Assembly (NCBI RefSeq): GCF_900091605.1
Contig: NZ_FMCQ01000009.1
Span: forward strand, 284,343-348,342
Reading direction: 5' to 3'
Length of the DNA: 64,000 nucleotides
Source of the DNA: Micromonospora tulbaghiae
Lineage (GTDB): Bacteria > Actinomycetota > Actinomycetes > Mycobacteriales > Micromonosporaceae
Shown here piece after piece: positions 25,977-33,741 of the stretch (positions are counted from its first letter, which is position 1; each line of letters starts with the position of its first letter). A program made the translations under genes and the position numbers. Under the pieces are notes generated by a model. The model worked only from the letters and a program-made list of their open reading frames with translations. It was not told the origin of the DNA and did not search any database.

Positions 25977-27194
25977 GTGGTGGACGGCGAACGGCGATCG
26001 ACTGCGCGGCCCCTGCGACCCGCCGCGCCGCCCGACGACGGCACCCCGCCCATCCCGCGCCAACGCCGCGAGCGCGACGCCCTCCCCCCGAAGCCGCCCG
26101 CCGACCCGGCCCGCGACGCGGGTGCGGCGGACGCCGAGTCCGGCGCGAAGCCGCAGCCCGAGCCAGGCGCGAAGCCGGACGGTGAGTCCGGGGCGAGCGG
26201 GCCCCAGCAGACTGACTCCGGAGCGGAGGCGAAGGCCGAGGTGGCGGCCGGCGGCGGGCGGCGTCGGCGGATGCCGTTCGCGCACGCCGTCCGCACGCGC
26301 CCGAGACAGCTCGCCGTCGGCGCGGCCCGGGCCACCCGTGCCTGGTCCCGGCAGCCCGGCGGGCGCACCACGCTGCCCGCGCTGTTCCTGCTCGCCCTGG
26401 TCGCCGCCGCCGCCACGGCCGGTGCGGTGGTCGTGCCGGCGGCGGTCGGCCGGCCGGAGACGGTCGCCGAGGCCACGCCGTCGCAGAGCGTCCCGCAGAC
26501 CGCCGCGGCGCCCGCCACGCCCCCGTTGCCGGAGCTGACCGGGATGCCCGGCACCGCCGCACCGACCGGCACACCCCTGCCCGGCGCGACCACCACCCCG
26601 GTGCTGCCCGCCGGACGTCCGGCGGACTCGCTCGCCGGCTGGGCGCAGCGGGTAAGCGCGATCACCGGCGTCCCCGTGGTGGCGCTCCAGGCGTACGCCT
26701 ACGCCGAACTGGTGCTCGCCCAGACCAACCGCGCCTGCCAGCTGAGCTGGACCACGCTGGCCGCGATCGGGTACGTCGAGTCGCGCCACGGCGCGGCCAA
26801 CGGCGCCACGCTGCAAGCCGACGGCCGGGCCCTGCCGGAGATCAAGGGCCAGCCGCTCGACGGGCAGGGCGGCCGGTCCCGCATCCTCGACACCGACCAG
26901 GGAGCGCTCGACGACGACCGGGTCCACGACCGGGCGCTCGGCCCGATGCAGTTCATCCCGACCACCTGGCAGGAGATCGGCGCGGACGCCGACGGCGACG
27001 GCGTGAAGAACCCGCACGACATCGACGACGCGGCGCTGGCCGCCGGGCTCTACCTGTGCAAGGGCGGCCGGAACATGACCATCCCGGGCGACTGGTGGGG
27101 CGCCATCCTCTCCTACAACGATGTGCGTCGGTACGCCCAGGCCGTGTTCGACAAGGCCGACGAGTACGGCAGGCTCAGCCGCAACGTGAGGTGA
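25977..27194 (+). CDS. membrane-anchored lytic murein transglycosylase (MltB/SLT-like)
   Basis: This protein of about 405 residues has a long cytoplasmic Pro/Ala/Glu-rich N-terminus, one TM (TTLPALFLLALVAAAATAGA), a Pro/Thr linker and a C-terminal lytic transglycosylase domain. The latter shows LSWTTLAAIGYVESRHGAAN (catalytic Glu in YVESRHG), LGPMQFIPTTWQEIGADADG and LYLCKGGRNM then WGAILSYNDVRRYAQAV. It cleaves peptidoglycan glycan strands. The start is uncertain: ATG 25959, or GTG 25977/25980. GATACT lies 6 nt before GTG 25977, which would make a leaderless start. The gap to the divergent FmdB start is only about 40-60 bp. Confidence 0.87.
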   Translation: MVDGERRSTARPLRPAAPPDDGTPPIPRQRRERDALPPKPPADPARDAGAADAESGAKPQPEPGAKPDGESGASGPQQTDSGAEAKAEVAAGGGRRRRMPFAHAVRTRPRQLAVGAARATRAWSRQPGGRTTLPALFLLALVAAAATAGAVVVPAAVGRPETVAEATPSQSVPQTAAAPATPPLPELTGMPGTAAPTGTPLPGATTTPVLPAGRPADSLAGWAQRVSAITGVPVVALQAYAYAELVLAQTNRACQLSWTTLAAIGYVESRHGAANGATLQADGRALPEIKGQPLDGQGGRSRILDTDQGALDDDRVHDRALGPMQFIPTTWQEIGADADGDGVKNPHDIDDAALAAGLYLCKGGRNMTIPGDWWGAILSYNDVRRYAQAVFDKADEYGRLSRNVR

Positions 27195-27258
27195 CGGCTC
27201 GCGTACATTCGCGGACTGAACCCTTCCCCCCGGCTGCCGTTGACGGCAAGCTAGACGG

Positions 27259-28278
27259 GTGATGGTGCGCGAGTGGGATCCCAGGACCGCGTCGTCCGCC
27301 GAGATCGCGTCCCTGCTGGACACGCTGAACGCGGTCCTGGCGGCCGATCTGCCGCAGGATCCGCCATGGCGGGAGAGCTCCATGCGGGAGTATCTGTCCG
27401 AGGTGATGCCCGGCGAGCGGCGAATCTCGTGGGTCGCGCAGGACGACGTCGCCCCGGACGGCACGCCCGGTGCGATCCTCGGGCATGTGCACGTGCTGCT
27501 GCTCGGCGGGATCGGCGTGCTCGAGGTGCTGGTGCACCCGGCGATCCGGCGCAGCGGCATCGGCCGCGAGCTGGTGCGGGTGGCCGCCCGCCGGGTCTGG
27601 GACGAGGGCTTCCAGTCGATCGGCGTGGAGGTGGTCGGCGACACCCCGGCCGTGGCGTTCTACGAGTCGCTGGGCTTCACCCGCGACTACGTGGAGACCC
27701 GCAGCGTGCTCGACCTGCGGTCGGTGGACTGGCCGGCGCTCACCGAGATGGCCGCCGAGGTCGGCGCGGGCTACCGCGTGGAGTTCTGGCCGGGTGGCCC
27801 GCCGGACGAGCTCATCGAGGCGTACGCGCGGGCCAAGGCCGAGGTGCGCGACTCCGACGACGTGGAGCTGCGGCCCAGCTCCTACGACCCGGAACGGCTG
27901 CGCGACAGCCTCGCCACGCTGCACCGGCGCGGCATGAAGCCGTACATCGTGCTGGCGCTGCACGAGCAGACCGGCGAGGTGGCCGGGTTGACCGAGGTGG
28001 TGGTGCCGGCGCAGCACCCGACCCGGGCCGACCAGTACGACACGATCGTCGTCCACGAGCACCGCGGCTACGGCATCGACCGGGCCATCAAGGCGCGGAT
28101 GCTGCTGGAGCTGCGCTCGGCCGAGCCCGAGGTGGCCGAGGTGCAGACCTGGAACGCGCAGGACAACGAGTCGATGCTGAAGGTCAACGCCGAGCTGGGC
28201 TACCGCCCCGACCGCGACTGGTGCGAATACGGTGTGGACGTCGCCGAGCTGGTGCACCGGCTGGACAGTCACCGCTGA
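27259..28278 (+). CDS. tandem GNAT acetyltransferase
   Basis: This 339-residue protein carries two GNAT folds. The first (residues 1-165) has LGGIGVLEVLVHPAIRRSGI then GRELVRVAARR (motif A, R-x-x-G-I-G) and AVAFYESLGFTRDY. The second (about 170-335) has QYDTIVVHEHRGYGIDRAIK and a closing WNAQDNESMLKVNAELGY. Both are typical of the actinobacterial tandem GNAT group, relatives of mycothiol synthase-like proteins; the second motif A is weaker (HRGYGID). The acceptor is unknown. The start could be GTG 27259, ATG 27262 or GTG 27265, with no clear ribosome-binding site. Confidence 0.85.
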   Translation: MMVREWDPRTASSAEIASLLDTLNAVLAADLPQDPPWRESSMREYLSEVMPGERRISWVAQDDVAPDGTPGAILGHVHVLLLGGIGVLEVLVHPAIRRSGIGRELVRVAARRVWDEGFQSIGVEVVGDTPAVAFYESLGFTRDYVETRSVLDLRSVDWPALTEMAAEVGAGYRVEFWPGGPPDELIEAYARAKAEVRDSDDVELRPSSYDPERLRDSLATLHRRGMKPYIVLALHEQTGEVAGLTEVVVPAQHPTRADQYDTIVVHEHRGYGIDRAIKARMLLELRSAEPEVAEVQTWNAQDNESMLKVNAELGYRPDRDWCEYGVDVAELVHRLDSHR

Positions 28279-28330
28279 GCGTTCACCGGCCGGCCATCGA
28301 AGGGGCTGGACGGTGCACCCACGAGAGCCT

Positions 28331-28342
28331 TAACGTTCGTTA
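28331..28342. promoter_or_regulatory. short palindrome upstream of the secreted nuclease
   Basis: TAACG-TT-CGTTA is a perfect 12-bp palindrome 29 bp before the nuclease start, with the flanking GTTCGTTAGTTCC giving a GTT repeat. A TAACG...CGTTA pair also occurs at 32414-32432. It may be an operator, for instance for phosphate or nucleotide control, but the regulator is unknown. Confidence 0.35.
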
Positions 28343-28370
28343 GTTCCTGTCCACCCATCGTGGAGGCCCC

Positions 28371-31300
28371 ATGCGCCCGCGCCGCACCCTCGCCGCGCTC
28401 GCGACCACCGCCGCCGTCACCCTCACGGCGATCGCTGTCGCACCCACCGCGGCCAGCGCCGCGCCCACCGACCTGTTCATCTCGGAGTACGTCGAGGGGT
28501 CGTCCAACAACAAGGCCGTCGAGCTGTACAACGGCACCGGCGCCCCGATCGACCTGGCCGCCGGCGGCTACCAGCTCCAGCTCTTCTTCAACGGCGCCAC
28601 CACCTCGACGAACGTCACCCTGACCGGCACCGTAGCGGCCGGTGACGTTTTCGTCTTCGCCGCCGCGGCGGCCGCGCCGGCGATCCTCGCCCAGGCCGAC
28701 CAGACGTACTCCGGCTCGCTGTTCAACGGCGACGACGCGATCGTGCTGCGCAAGGGCGACGCGGTGGTCGACTCCCTGGGCCAGGTCGGCGTCGACCCGG
28801 GCAGCGAGTGGGGCAGCGGGCTCACCAGCACGGCGGACAACACGCTGCGCCGGCTGCCCTCGGTGACCGCGGGCGACACCGACCCGGCGGACGCGTTCGA
28901 CCCGGCCGCGCAGTGGGCCGGCTTCGCCACCGACACGTTCGACGGGCTGGGCAGCCACACCGTCGGCGGAGGCGGGCCGGTCGACCAGCCGCCCACAGTG
29001 GCCTGCGGCGGGGCGCTGACGCTCTCGGCGGGCGCCACGGCGACCCGCGAGGTCACCGCGACCGACGCCGACGACACGGTCACCGACCTGGCGGTCACCT
29101 CGGTCGTGCCGGTGCCGGCGAGCGGCTCGATCAGCCGTACCGCGTTCACCCCGGCGACCGGGAACGGTGGCACGGCCACCGCGACGGTCACCGCCACCGG
29201 CCTGCCGGCCGGCAGCTACGCGGTCACCGTGACCTCCACCGACGCCGAGGGCGGCACCGCCACCTGCACGCTCACCGTGCAGGCCACCAGCGTGCTGTCG
29301 ATCGGCGAGGTACAGGGCCGCACCGCTGACGACGAGGACGGCCGCACCGACCGGTCGCCGCTCGCGCCGGCCAGCGGCAACGGCACCAGCTCCACGCTGT
29401 ACGACGTGCGCGGCGTCATCACCGGCATGTCGCTGACCCGCAGCTCGGCCGGGGCCGACCAGTGGGGCTTCTACCTCCAGAGCCGGCTCGGCAGCGAGGA
29501 CGGCGACCCGCTGACCTCCGACGGCCTGTTCGTCTTCATGGGCTCGTTCACCACGCTGATCGGCGGGTACGCCCCGACCGTCGGTGACGAGGTCGTGCTG
29601 CGCGGCCGGGTCTCCGAGTACTTCAACCAGACCCAGCTCTCCGGCGCCTCGCTGGTCCGCAAGCTGGACTCCGGCCTCGACGTGGACACCGCGGTCCGGG
29701 TCGACGACGCGGTCCCGCCGGCCGAGGCGGCCGCCGCCGACCTGTTCTGGGAGCGGCACGAGGGCGAGCGGATGCGGGTACGCGCCGGCAGCGGCGTCTC
29801 GGCGCCCCGGCACATCTACTCCTCCACCGCCGACTCCGAGATCTACGTGCTGGACCGCGCGGACCCGGTGATGAAGCGGTCCGACCCGTACGCCCGGCGG
29901 GTGTTCCGGGACGCGCACCCGCTCGACGACATCCCCGGCACGCTGTTCGACAACGGCAACAACCAGCGCATCCTGCTGGGTGCCGGCGGCGTGAAGGCGA
30001 CCGCCGGTGACTCGCGGGCGCTGCTGCCCGAGGCGCGCACGTTCGACACGCTCACCGAGGACGCCTACGGCTCCGTCTCGTACGCGTTCAGCAAGTACAG
30101 CGTGCAGCCCGAGCAGCTCACCCTGACCGGCGGCGCCGACCCGGCCGCGAACCACCCGCCGCAGCCGGCCGACCGCGGCAGCGAGGTCGCGATCGCCACG
30201 TACAACGTGGAGAACCTGTACGACTACCGGGACGACCCGTTCGACGGCTGCGACTTCGCCGGCAACACCGGGTGCCCCGGTGTCAGCCCGCCGTTCGACT
30301 ACGTGCCGGCGAGTCCCGAGGCGTACGCCGCCAAGCTGGCCGTGCAGGCCCGGCAGATCGTCCAGTCGCTGCACAGCCCGGATCTGATCCTGGTGCAGGA
30401 GGCCGAGGACCAGGACATCTGCTCCGTGGTAGACGGCGCTCTGGCCTGCGGCGACACCAACAACGCCGACGGCGCGCCGGACACCGTGCAGGAGCTGGCG
30501 CTCGCCATCGCGGCGAACGGCGGCCCGGCATACGCCGCCGCGTACGACCGGACCGGCGCGGACGCCCGGGGCATCGCCTCGGCGTTCCTCTACCGGACCG
30601 ACCGGCTCACGCTCGCGGAGGCCACCGCCGCGGACCCGCTGCTGGGCTCCGCCCCGACCGTCCAGTACCGCTCGGCGGCGCTGCCCTCCAACACCGACGT
30701 GCAGAACCCCAAGGCGTTCAACGCGGTGCTGCCGGCCGACGTGGACCGGTCGACCGGGGTGGACGGCAGCAACGTCTACACCCGCGCGGCGCAGGTGGCC
30801 CGGTTCACGGTGAAGGCCGGTCCCGGGTCGAGCGAGCGGTTCACGCTCTGGGCGGTCGCCAACCACTTCTCGTCCGGACCGGACAGCCGGGTCGGGCAGC
30901 GCCGCGAGCAGGCCGCGTACGGTGCGGCGATCGTCCAGGCGGTCGAGGCGAGCGACCCGAACGCCCGCGTGGTCTACGGCGGCGACCTGAACGTCTTCCC
31001 CCGCCCGGACGACCCGATCGCCACCGCCCAGAACCCGACCCCGTCGGACCAGCTCGCCCCGCTGTACGAGGCCGGGCTGCACAACCTCTGGGACGACCTG
31101 GTGGCGGACGCGCCCGCGTCGGCGTCGGCGTACTCGTACACCTTCAGCGGGCAGGCGCAGACGCTGGACAACCTCTTCGTCAACGACCCGATGCACGACG
31201 ACCTGGTGCAGGTGCGGACGGCGCACATCAACGCCGACTACCCGACCGACGCGCCGGAGCTGGGCGACCGGGGCGCCAGTGACCACGATCCGCAGGTGGC

Positions 31301-31649
31301 CCGGTTCCGCTCGCGCGCCTCGCTGCGGGTCGCGGACACCTCGGTCACCGAGGGCGACAAGGGCACCAGCGCCATGACGTTCACGGTCACCGTGTCCCGC
31401 CCGCTCTCCGAGCCGGCCCTGATCTGCGCGACCACGTACGGCACCACAGCTCAGGCCGGGTCGGACTACGACCCGTACGTCGGCTGCCGGGTGCTGGCCG
31501 CGGGCCGGACCTCGCTGACGTTCCCGGTCACCGTGCGCGGTGACCGCAAGCGCGAGGCGGACGAGAAGCTCACGCTGTACGTAGCAGGGGTTCCGGGCCT
31601 GCGGCTCGCCGACCCGGCCGGTATCGGGACGATCCTGAACGACGACTGA
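28371..31649 (+). CDS. large secreted endonuclease/exonuclease/phosphatase-family nuclease (ExeM-like)
   Basis: This 1092-residue exported protein has a signal peptide (TLTAIAVAPTAASA, cut before APTD). A lamin-tail domain, residues about 32-145, starts LFISEYVEGSSNNKAVELYN. A Thr-rich Ig-like stretch and an OB-like segment follow. The EEP nuclease domain, about 600-980, has VAIATYNVENLYDYRDDP, LILVQEAEDQD (catalytic Glu), VVYGGDLNVFPRPDD and DRGASDHDPQVARF (catalytic His). A Calx-beta domain (ASLRVADTSVTEGDKGTSAM) ends the protein. ExeM/NucH-type enzymes degrade extracellular DNA for phosphate or biofilm turnover. GTGGAGG precedes the ATG by 5 nt. There is no LPXTG or C-terminal TM, so it is probably released. 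Confidence 0.92.
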   Translation: MRPRRTLAALATTAAVTLTAIAVAPTAASAAPTDLFISEYVEGSSNNKAVELYNGTGAPIDLAAGGYQLQLFFNGATTSTNVTLTGTVAAGDVFVFAAAAAAPAILAQADQTYSGSLFNGDDAIVLRKGDAVVDSLGQVGVDPGSEWGSGLTSTADNTLRRLPSVTAGDTDPADAFDPAAQWAGFATDTFDGLGSHTVGGGGPVDQPPTVACGGALTLSAGATATREVTATDADDTVTDLAVTSVVPVPASGSISRTAFTPATGNGGTATATVTATGLPAGSYAVTVTSTDAEGGTATCTLTVQATSVLSIGEVQGRTADDEDGRTDRSPLAPASGNGTSSTLYDVRGVITGMSLTRSSAGADQWGFYLQSRLGSEDGDPLTSDGLFVFMGSFTTLIGGYAPTVGDEVVLRGRVSEYFNQTQLSGASLVRKLDSGLDVDTAVRVDDAVPPAEAAAADLFWERHEGERMRVRAGSGVSAPRHIYSSTADSEIYVLDRADPVMKRSDPYARRVFRDAHPLDDIPGTLFDNGNNQRILLGAGGVKATAGDSRALLPEARTFDTLTEDAYGSVSYAFSKYSVQPEQLTLTGGADPAANHPPQPADRGSEVAIATYNVENLYDYRDDPFDGCDFAGNTGCPGVSPPFDYVPASPEAYAAKLAVQARQIVQSLHSPDLILVQEAEDQDICSVVDGALACGDTNNADGAPDTVQELALAIAANGGPAYAAAYDRTGADARGIASAFLYRTDRLTLAEATAADPLLGSAPTVQYRSAALPSNTDVQNPKAFNAVLPADVDRSTGVDGSNVYTRAAQVARFTVKAGPGSSERFTLWAVANHFSSGPDSRVGQRREQAAYGAAIVQAVEASDPNARVVYGGDLNVFPRPDDPIATAQNPTPSDQLAPLYEAGLHNLWDDLVADAPASASAYSYTFSGQAQTLDNLFVNDPMHDDLVQVRTAHINADYPTDAPELGDRGASDHDPQVARFRSRASLRVADTSVTEGDKGTSAMTFTVTVSRPLSEPALICATTYGTTAQAGSDYDPYVGCRVLAAGRTSLTFPVTVRGDRKREADEKLTLYVAGVPGLRLADPAGIGTILNDD

Positions 31650-31681
31650 GCGGCGTTCCGCGCGGCGGCCCGTCGATTCGC

Positions 31682-32296
31682 TCATGGGCGGATCGGCGGG
31701 CCGCCGCGGTATCCGCACCGCTGTGGATCGGGTGGGGGCGGCACGCTCCGGTACTTGGCCACCCGCACCTCCCACTGGCTGCGGTGGCGCAGCCAGTCCC
31801 GGACCTCCCGATTGCGGTAGAAGGTTTCCGGCGGGCGGGCCAACCCGTACCGGTCGGCCCACCACTCCCCCGGCTCCGGGTCGGTGATGATGTCGAGGTG
31901 GGACGGGTACCGCCGCTCCGCGCCGTCCCGCAGGTCGGCCCGGTCCCGCATCGGCTTGAGCAGCCGGCCGGCCTCGTCGACGACCACGAGCCGGAAGCCG
32001 GCCGTGCCGACGATGCGCGACAGCATGGTCAGGCTCGGCGTCAGGCTGCCCGCCTCGATCCGCCCGATCGTGCTCGGATGCACCCGGGCGAACCGGGCCA
32101 GCTCACGCTGGCTGGCGTCGGCCCTGCGACGCACCGCCCGGACGATCCCCGGTGCCGGGAACGGCACGTCGAACGGCTCGGTGAGCAACGCCGGCCCGCC
32201 GTCTGCCGCCGTCGCGGCGGTGGCCCCGGGTGCGGCGCCAGTGGTGGTGGCGGTAGCGGGAGTGGCCTCCGGCACGGTGTCGGCGATGTCTGTCAC
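31682..32296 (-). CDS. XRE-family helix-turn-helix protein
   Basis: This 204-residue protein has an Ala/Thr-rich N-terminus, a central XRE HTH (IVRAVRRRADASQRELARFA then RVHPSTIGRIEAGSLTPSL, residues about 55-100) and a C-terminal half with DIITDPEPGEWWADRYGLAR and NREVRDWLRHRSQWEVRVAK of unknown function. I chose GTG 32296 (VTDIADTVPE). The longer frame to 32401 adds Arg/Gly-rich sequence with no ribosome-binding site. It is convergent with the nuclease gene, only 32 bp between stops, and single. It could act as a DNA-binding regulator; no target can be named. Confidence 0.8.
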   Translation of the reverse strand: MTDIADTVPEATPATATTTGAAPGATAATAADGGPALLTEPFDVPFPAPGIVRAVRRRADASQRELARFARVHPSTIGRIEAGSLTPSLTMLSRIVGTAGFRLVVVDEAGRLLKPMRDRADLRDGAERRYPSHLDIITDPEPGEWWADRYGLARPPETFYRNREVRDWLRHRSQWEVRVAKYRSVPPPPDPQRCGYRGGPPIRP

Positions 32297-32744
32297 GCCG
32301 CCCACGGTCCCGTCTCCCGCACCGGCCCGGCAACCCCGCGCCACGGCCTGTGGAAAACCCGGGATGCGGCGTCCACCCTCCGCGGGTGCAGCCGCCGGCA
32401 CACACGCAGAGAGTAACGTTCACACAGCGTTAAGCGCCTCGCTGACGACAGCAGCCCAACGCGGTGGACAAAGGCGAATTAAACAGACACAAAGCCCTGG
32501 ATCGTCGCGACGGTGAGTACTACCTCGGCGGACTTTGCTCTGCAGCCATCGAGGCAGCGTGCACGTTCCGTGATAGTTGCGCCCGTGGCTGCAGAGCAAA
32601 GTCGGCGGGAGGTGAAGTACGCCGCACCTCGAAAGGTTGCGCAGAGTGACCGACGTGGCTGTGGACAACGCGCTGTCGGCTATGCGAGCCGGGGCGAGCC
32701 CGCCGCAGTCGTGCCGGCAGCCGAACGGCGCCGGCCAACGATGG
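32297..32744. other. 448-bp gap between the XRE gene and hemB
   Basis: No convincing gene is present. The gap holds the XRE promoter side (32297-32440, with a TAACG...CGTTA pair at 32414-32432), a long dispersed-type inverted repeat at 32517-32620, and the hemB 3' flank. Small open frames here are low-complexity or fall across the repeat. Confidence 0.7.
32517..32620. repeat. long inverted repeat, CTTTGCTCTGCAG family
   Basis: GACTTTGCTCTGCAGCCA (32531-32548) is perfectly inverted at 32586-32603 around a 37-nt loop. The arms extend outward with gaps (GTACTACCTC...GGCG against GTACTTCACC...GCC) to give roughly 32-35 nt arms. It lies downstream of hemB and upstream of the XRE gene, both on the minus strand, so it could end the hem operon transcript. 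The size is larger than a simple terminator. Confidence 0.85.
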
Positions 32745-33728
32745 TCAGTAGCGCTCGCGCAGCAGCTGGGCGGCCTCGACGGCCCAGTAGGTGAGGATGA
32801 TCTGTGCGCCGGCCCGGCGGATCGAGGTGAGCGTCTCCAGCATCACGCGCTCCCGGTCGATCCAGCCGTTCGCGGCGGCGGCCTCGACCATCGCGTACTC
32901 GCCGGAGACCTGATAGGCGGCGACCGGGACGTTCACCGCGGCCCGCACCGCCGACACCACGTCGAGGTAGGGCAGCGCCGGCTTGACCATGACCATGTCG
33001 GCGCCCTCGGCCACGTCCAGCTCGACCTCGCGCAGCGACTCGCGCAGGTTCGCCGGGTCCTGCTGGTAGGTGCGCCGGTCCCCCTCCAGCGCCGACTCCA
33101 CCGCGTCGCGGAACGGGCCGTAGAAGGCGGAGGCGTACTTCACCGCGTACGCGAGCACCGAGACGTCCTGGTGCCCGGCGGCGTCCAGCGCCTTGCGGAC
33201 CACGCCGACCTGGCCGTCCATCATCCCGGACGGCCCGACCACGTGGACCCCGGCGGCGGCCTGGGCCACCGCCATGTCGGCGTACGCGGCGAGCGTGGCG
33301 TCGTTGTCGACCCCGCCGTCCGGGGTGAGCAGGCCGCAGTGCCCGTGCGAGGTGAACTCGTCCAGGCACAGGTCGCTCATCACCACAGTCGAGTCGCCGA
33401 CCTCGGCGATCACGTCCCGGATGGCCGTGTTGAGCACGCCGGCCGGGTCGACGCCACCTGAGCCGGTCTCGTCCCGCGTCGCCGGCACCCCGAACAGCAT
33501 GATCCCGCCGACCCCGGCCTGGACCGCCTCCGCGGCGGCCTTGCGCAGCGAGTCCCGGGAGTGCTGGAGCACCCCCGGGAGCGACGCGATGGCCCGCGGC
33601 TCGGTCAGCCCCTCCTTGACGAACATCGGCACGACCAGCTCGGCCGGGTCGACGCGGGTCTCGGAGACCAGCCGCCGCACGGCCGCGTTGCGGCGCAGCC
33701 GGCGGGGCCGGATCTCGGGGTACGGCAT
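32745..33728 (-). CDS. hemB: porphobilinogen synthase (delta-aminolevulinate dehydratase)
   Basis: This 327-residue enzyme condenses two 5-aminolevulinate molecules to porphobilinogen. It shows RPRRLRRNAAVRRLVSET at the start, the Schiff-base lysines in YAVKYASAFYGPFRDA and MVMVKPALPYLDVV, and the metal region SDLCLDEFTSHGHCG. The zinc-type enzymes have a triple-Cys motif. Here one Cys position is Asp (CLDEFT), so metal use may be mixed; see findings. AGGAGG precedes the ATG. It is the last gene of the rex-hem operon, 13 nt after the hemD/cobA stop. Confidence 0.96.
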   Translation of the reverse strand: MPYPEIRPRRLRRNAAVRRLVSETRVDPAELVVPMFVKEGLTEPRAIASLPGVLQHSRDSLRKAAAEAVQAGVGGIMLFGVPATRDETGSGGVDPAGVLNTAIRDVIAEVGDSTVVMSDLCLDEFTSHGHCGLLTPDGGVDNDATLAAYADMAVAQAAAGVHVVGPSGMMDGQVGVVRKALDAAGHQDVSVLAYAVKYASAFYGPFRDAVESALEGDRRTYQQDPANLRESLREVELDVAEGADMVMVKPALPYLDVVSAVRAAVNVPVAAYQVSGEYAMVEAAAANGWIDRERVMLETLTSIRRAGAQIILTYWAVEAAQLLRERY

Positions 33729-33741
33729 GAGGGGCCTCCTG

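Noticed and set aside
22819..26538. 1239-codon plus-strand frame across the cyclase-ATPase gene
   Set aside because: Composition is Arg/Pro/Gly/His/Gln with no recognisable motif; it is antisense to the cyclase-ATPase and FmdB genes.
28269..31865. 1198-codon minus-strand frame across the nuclease gene
   Set aside because: Low-complexity antisense of the nuclease; no start signal or domain.
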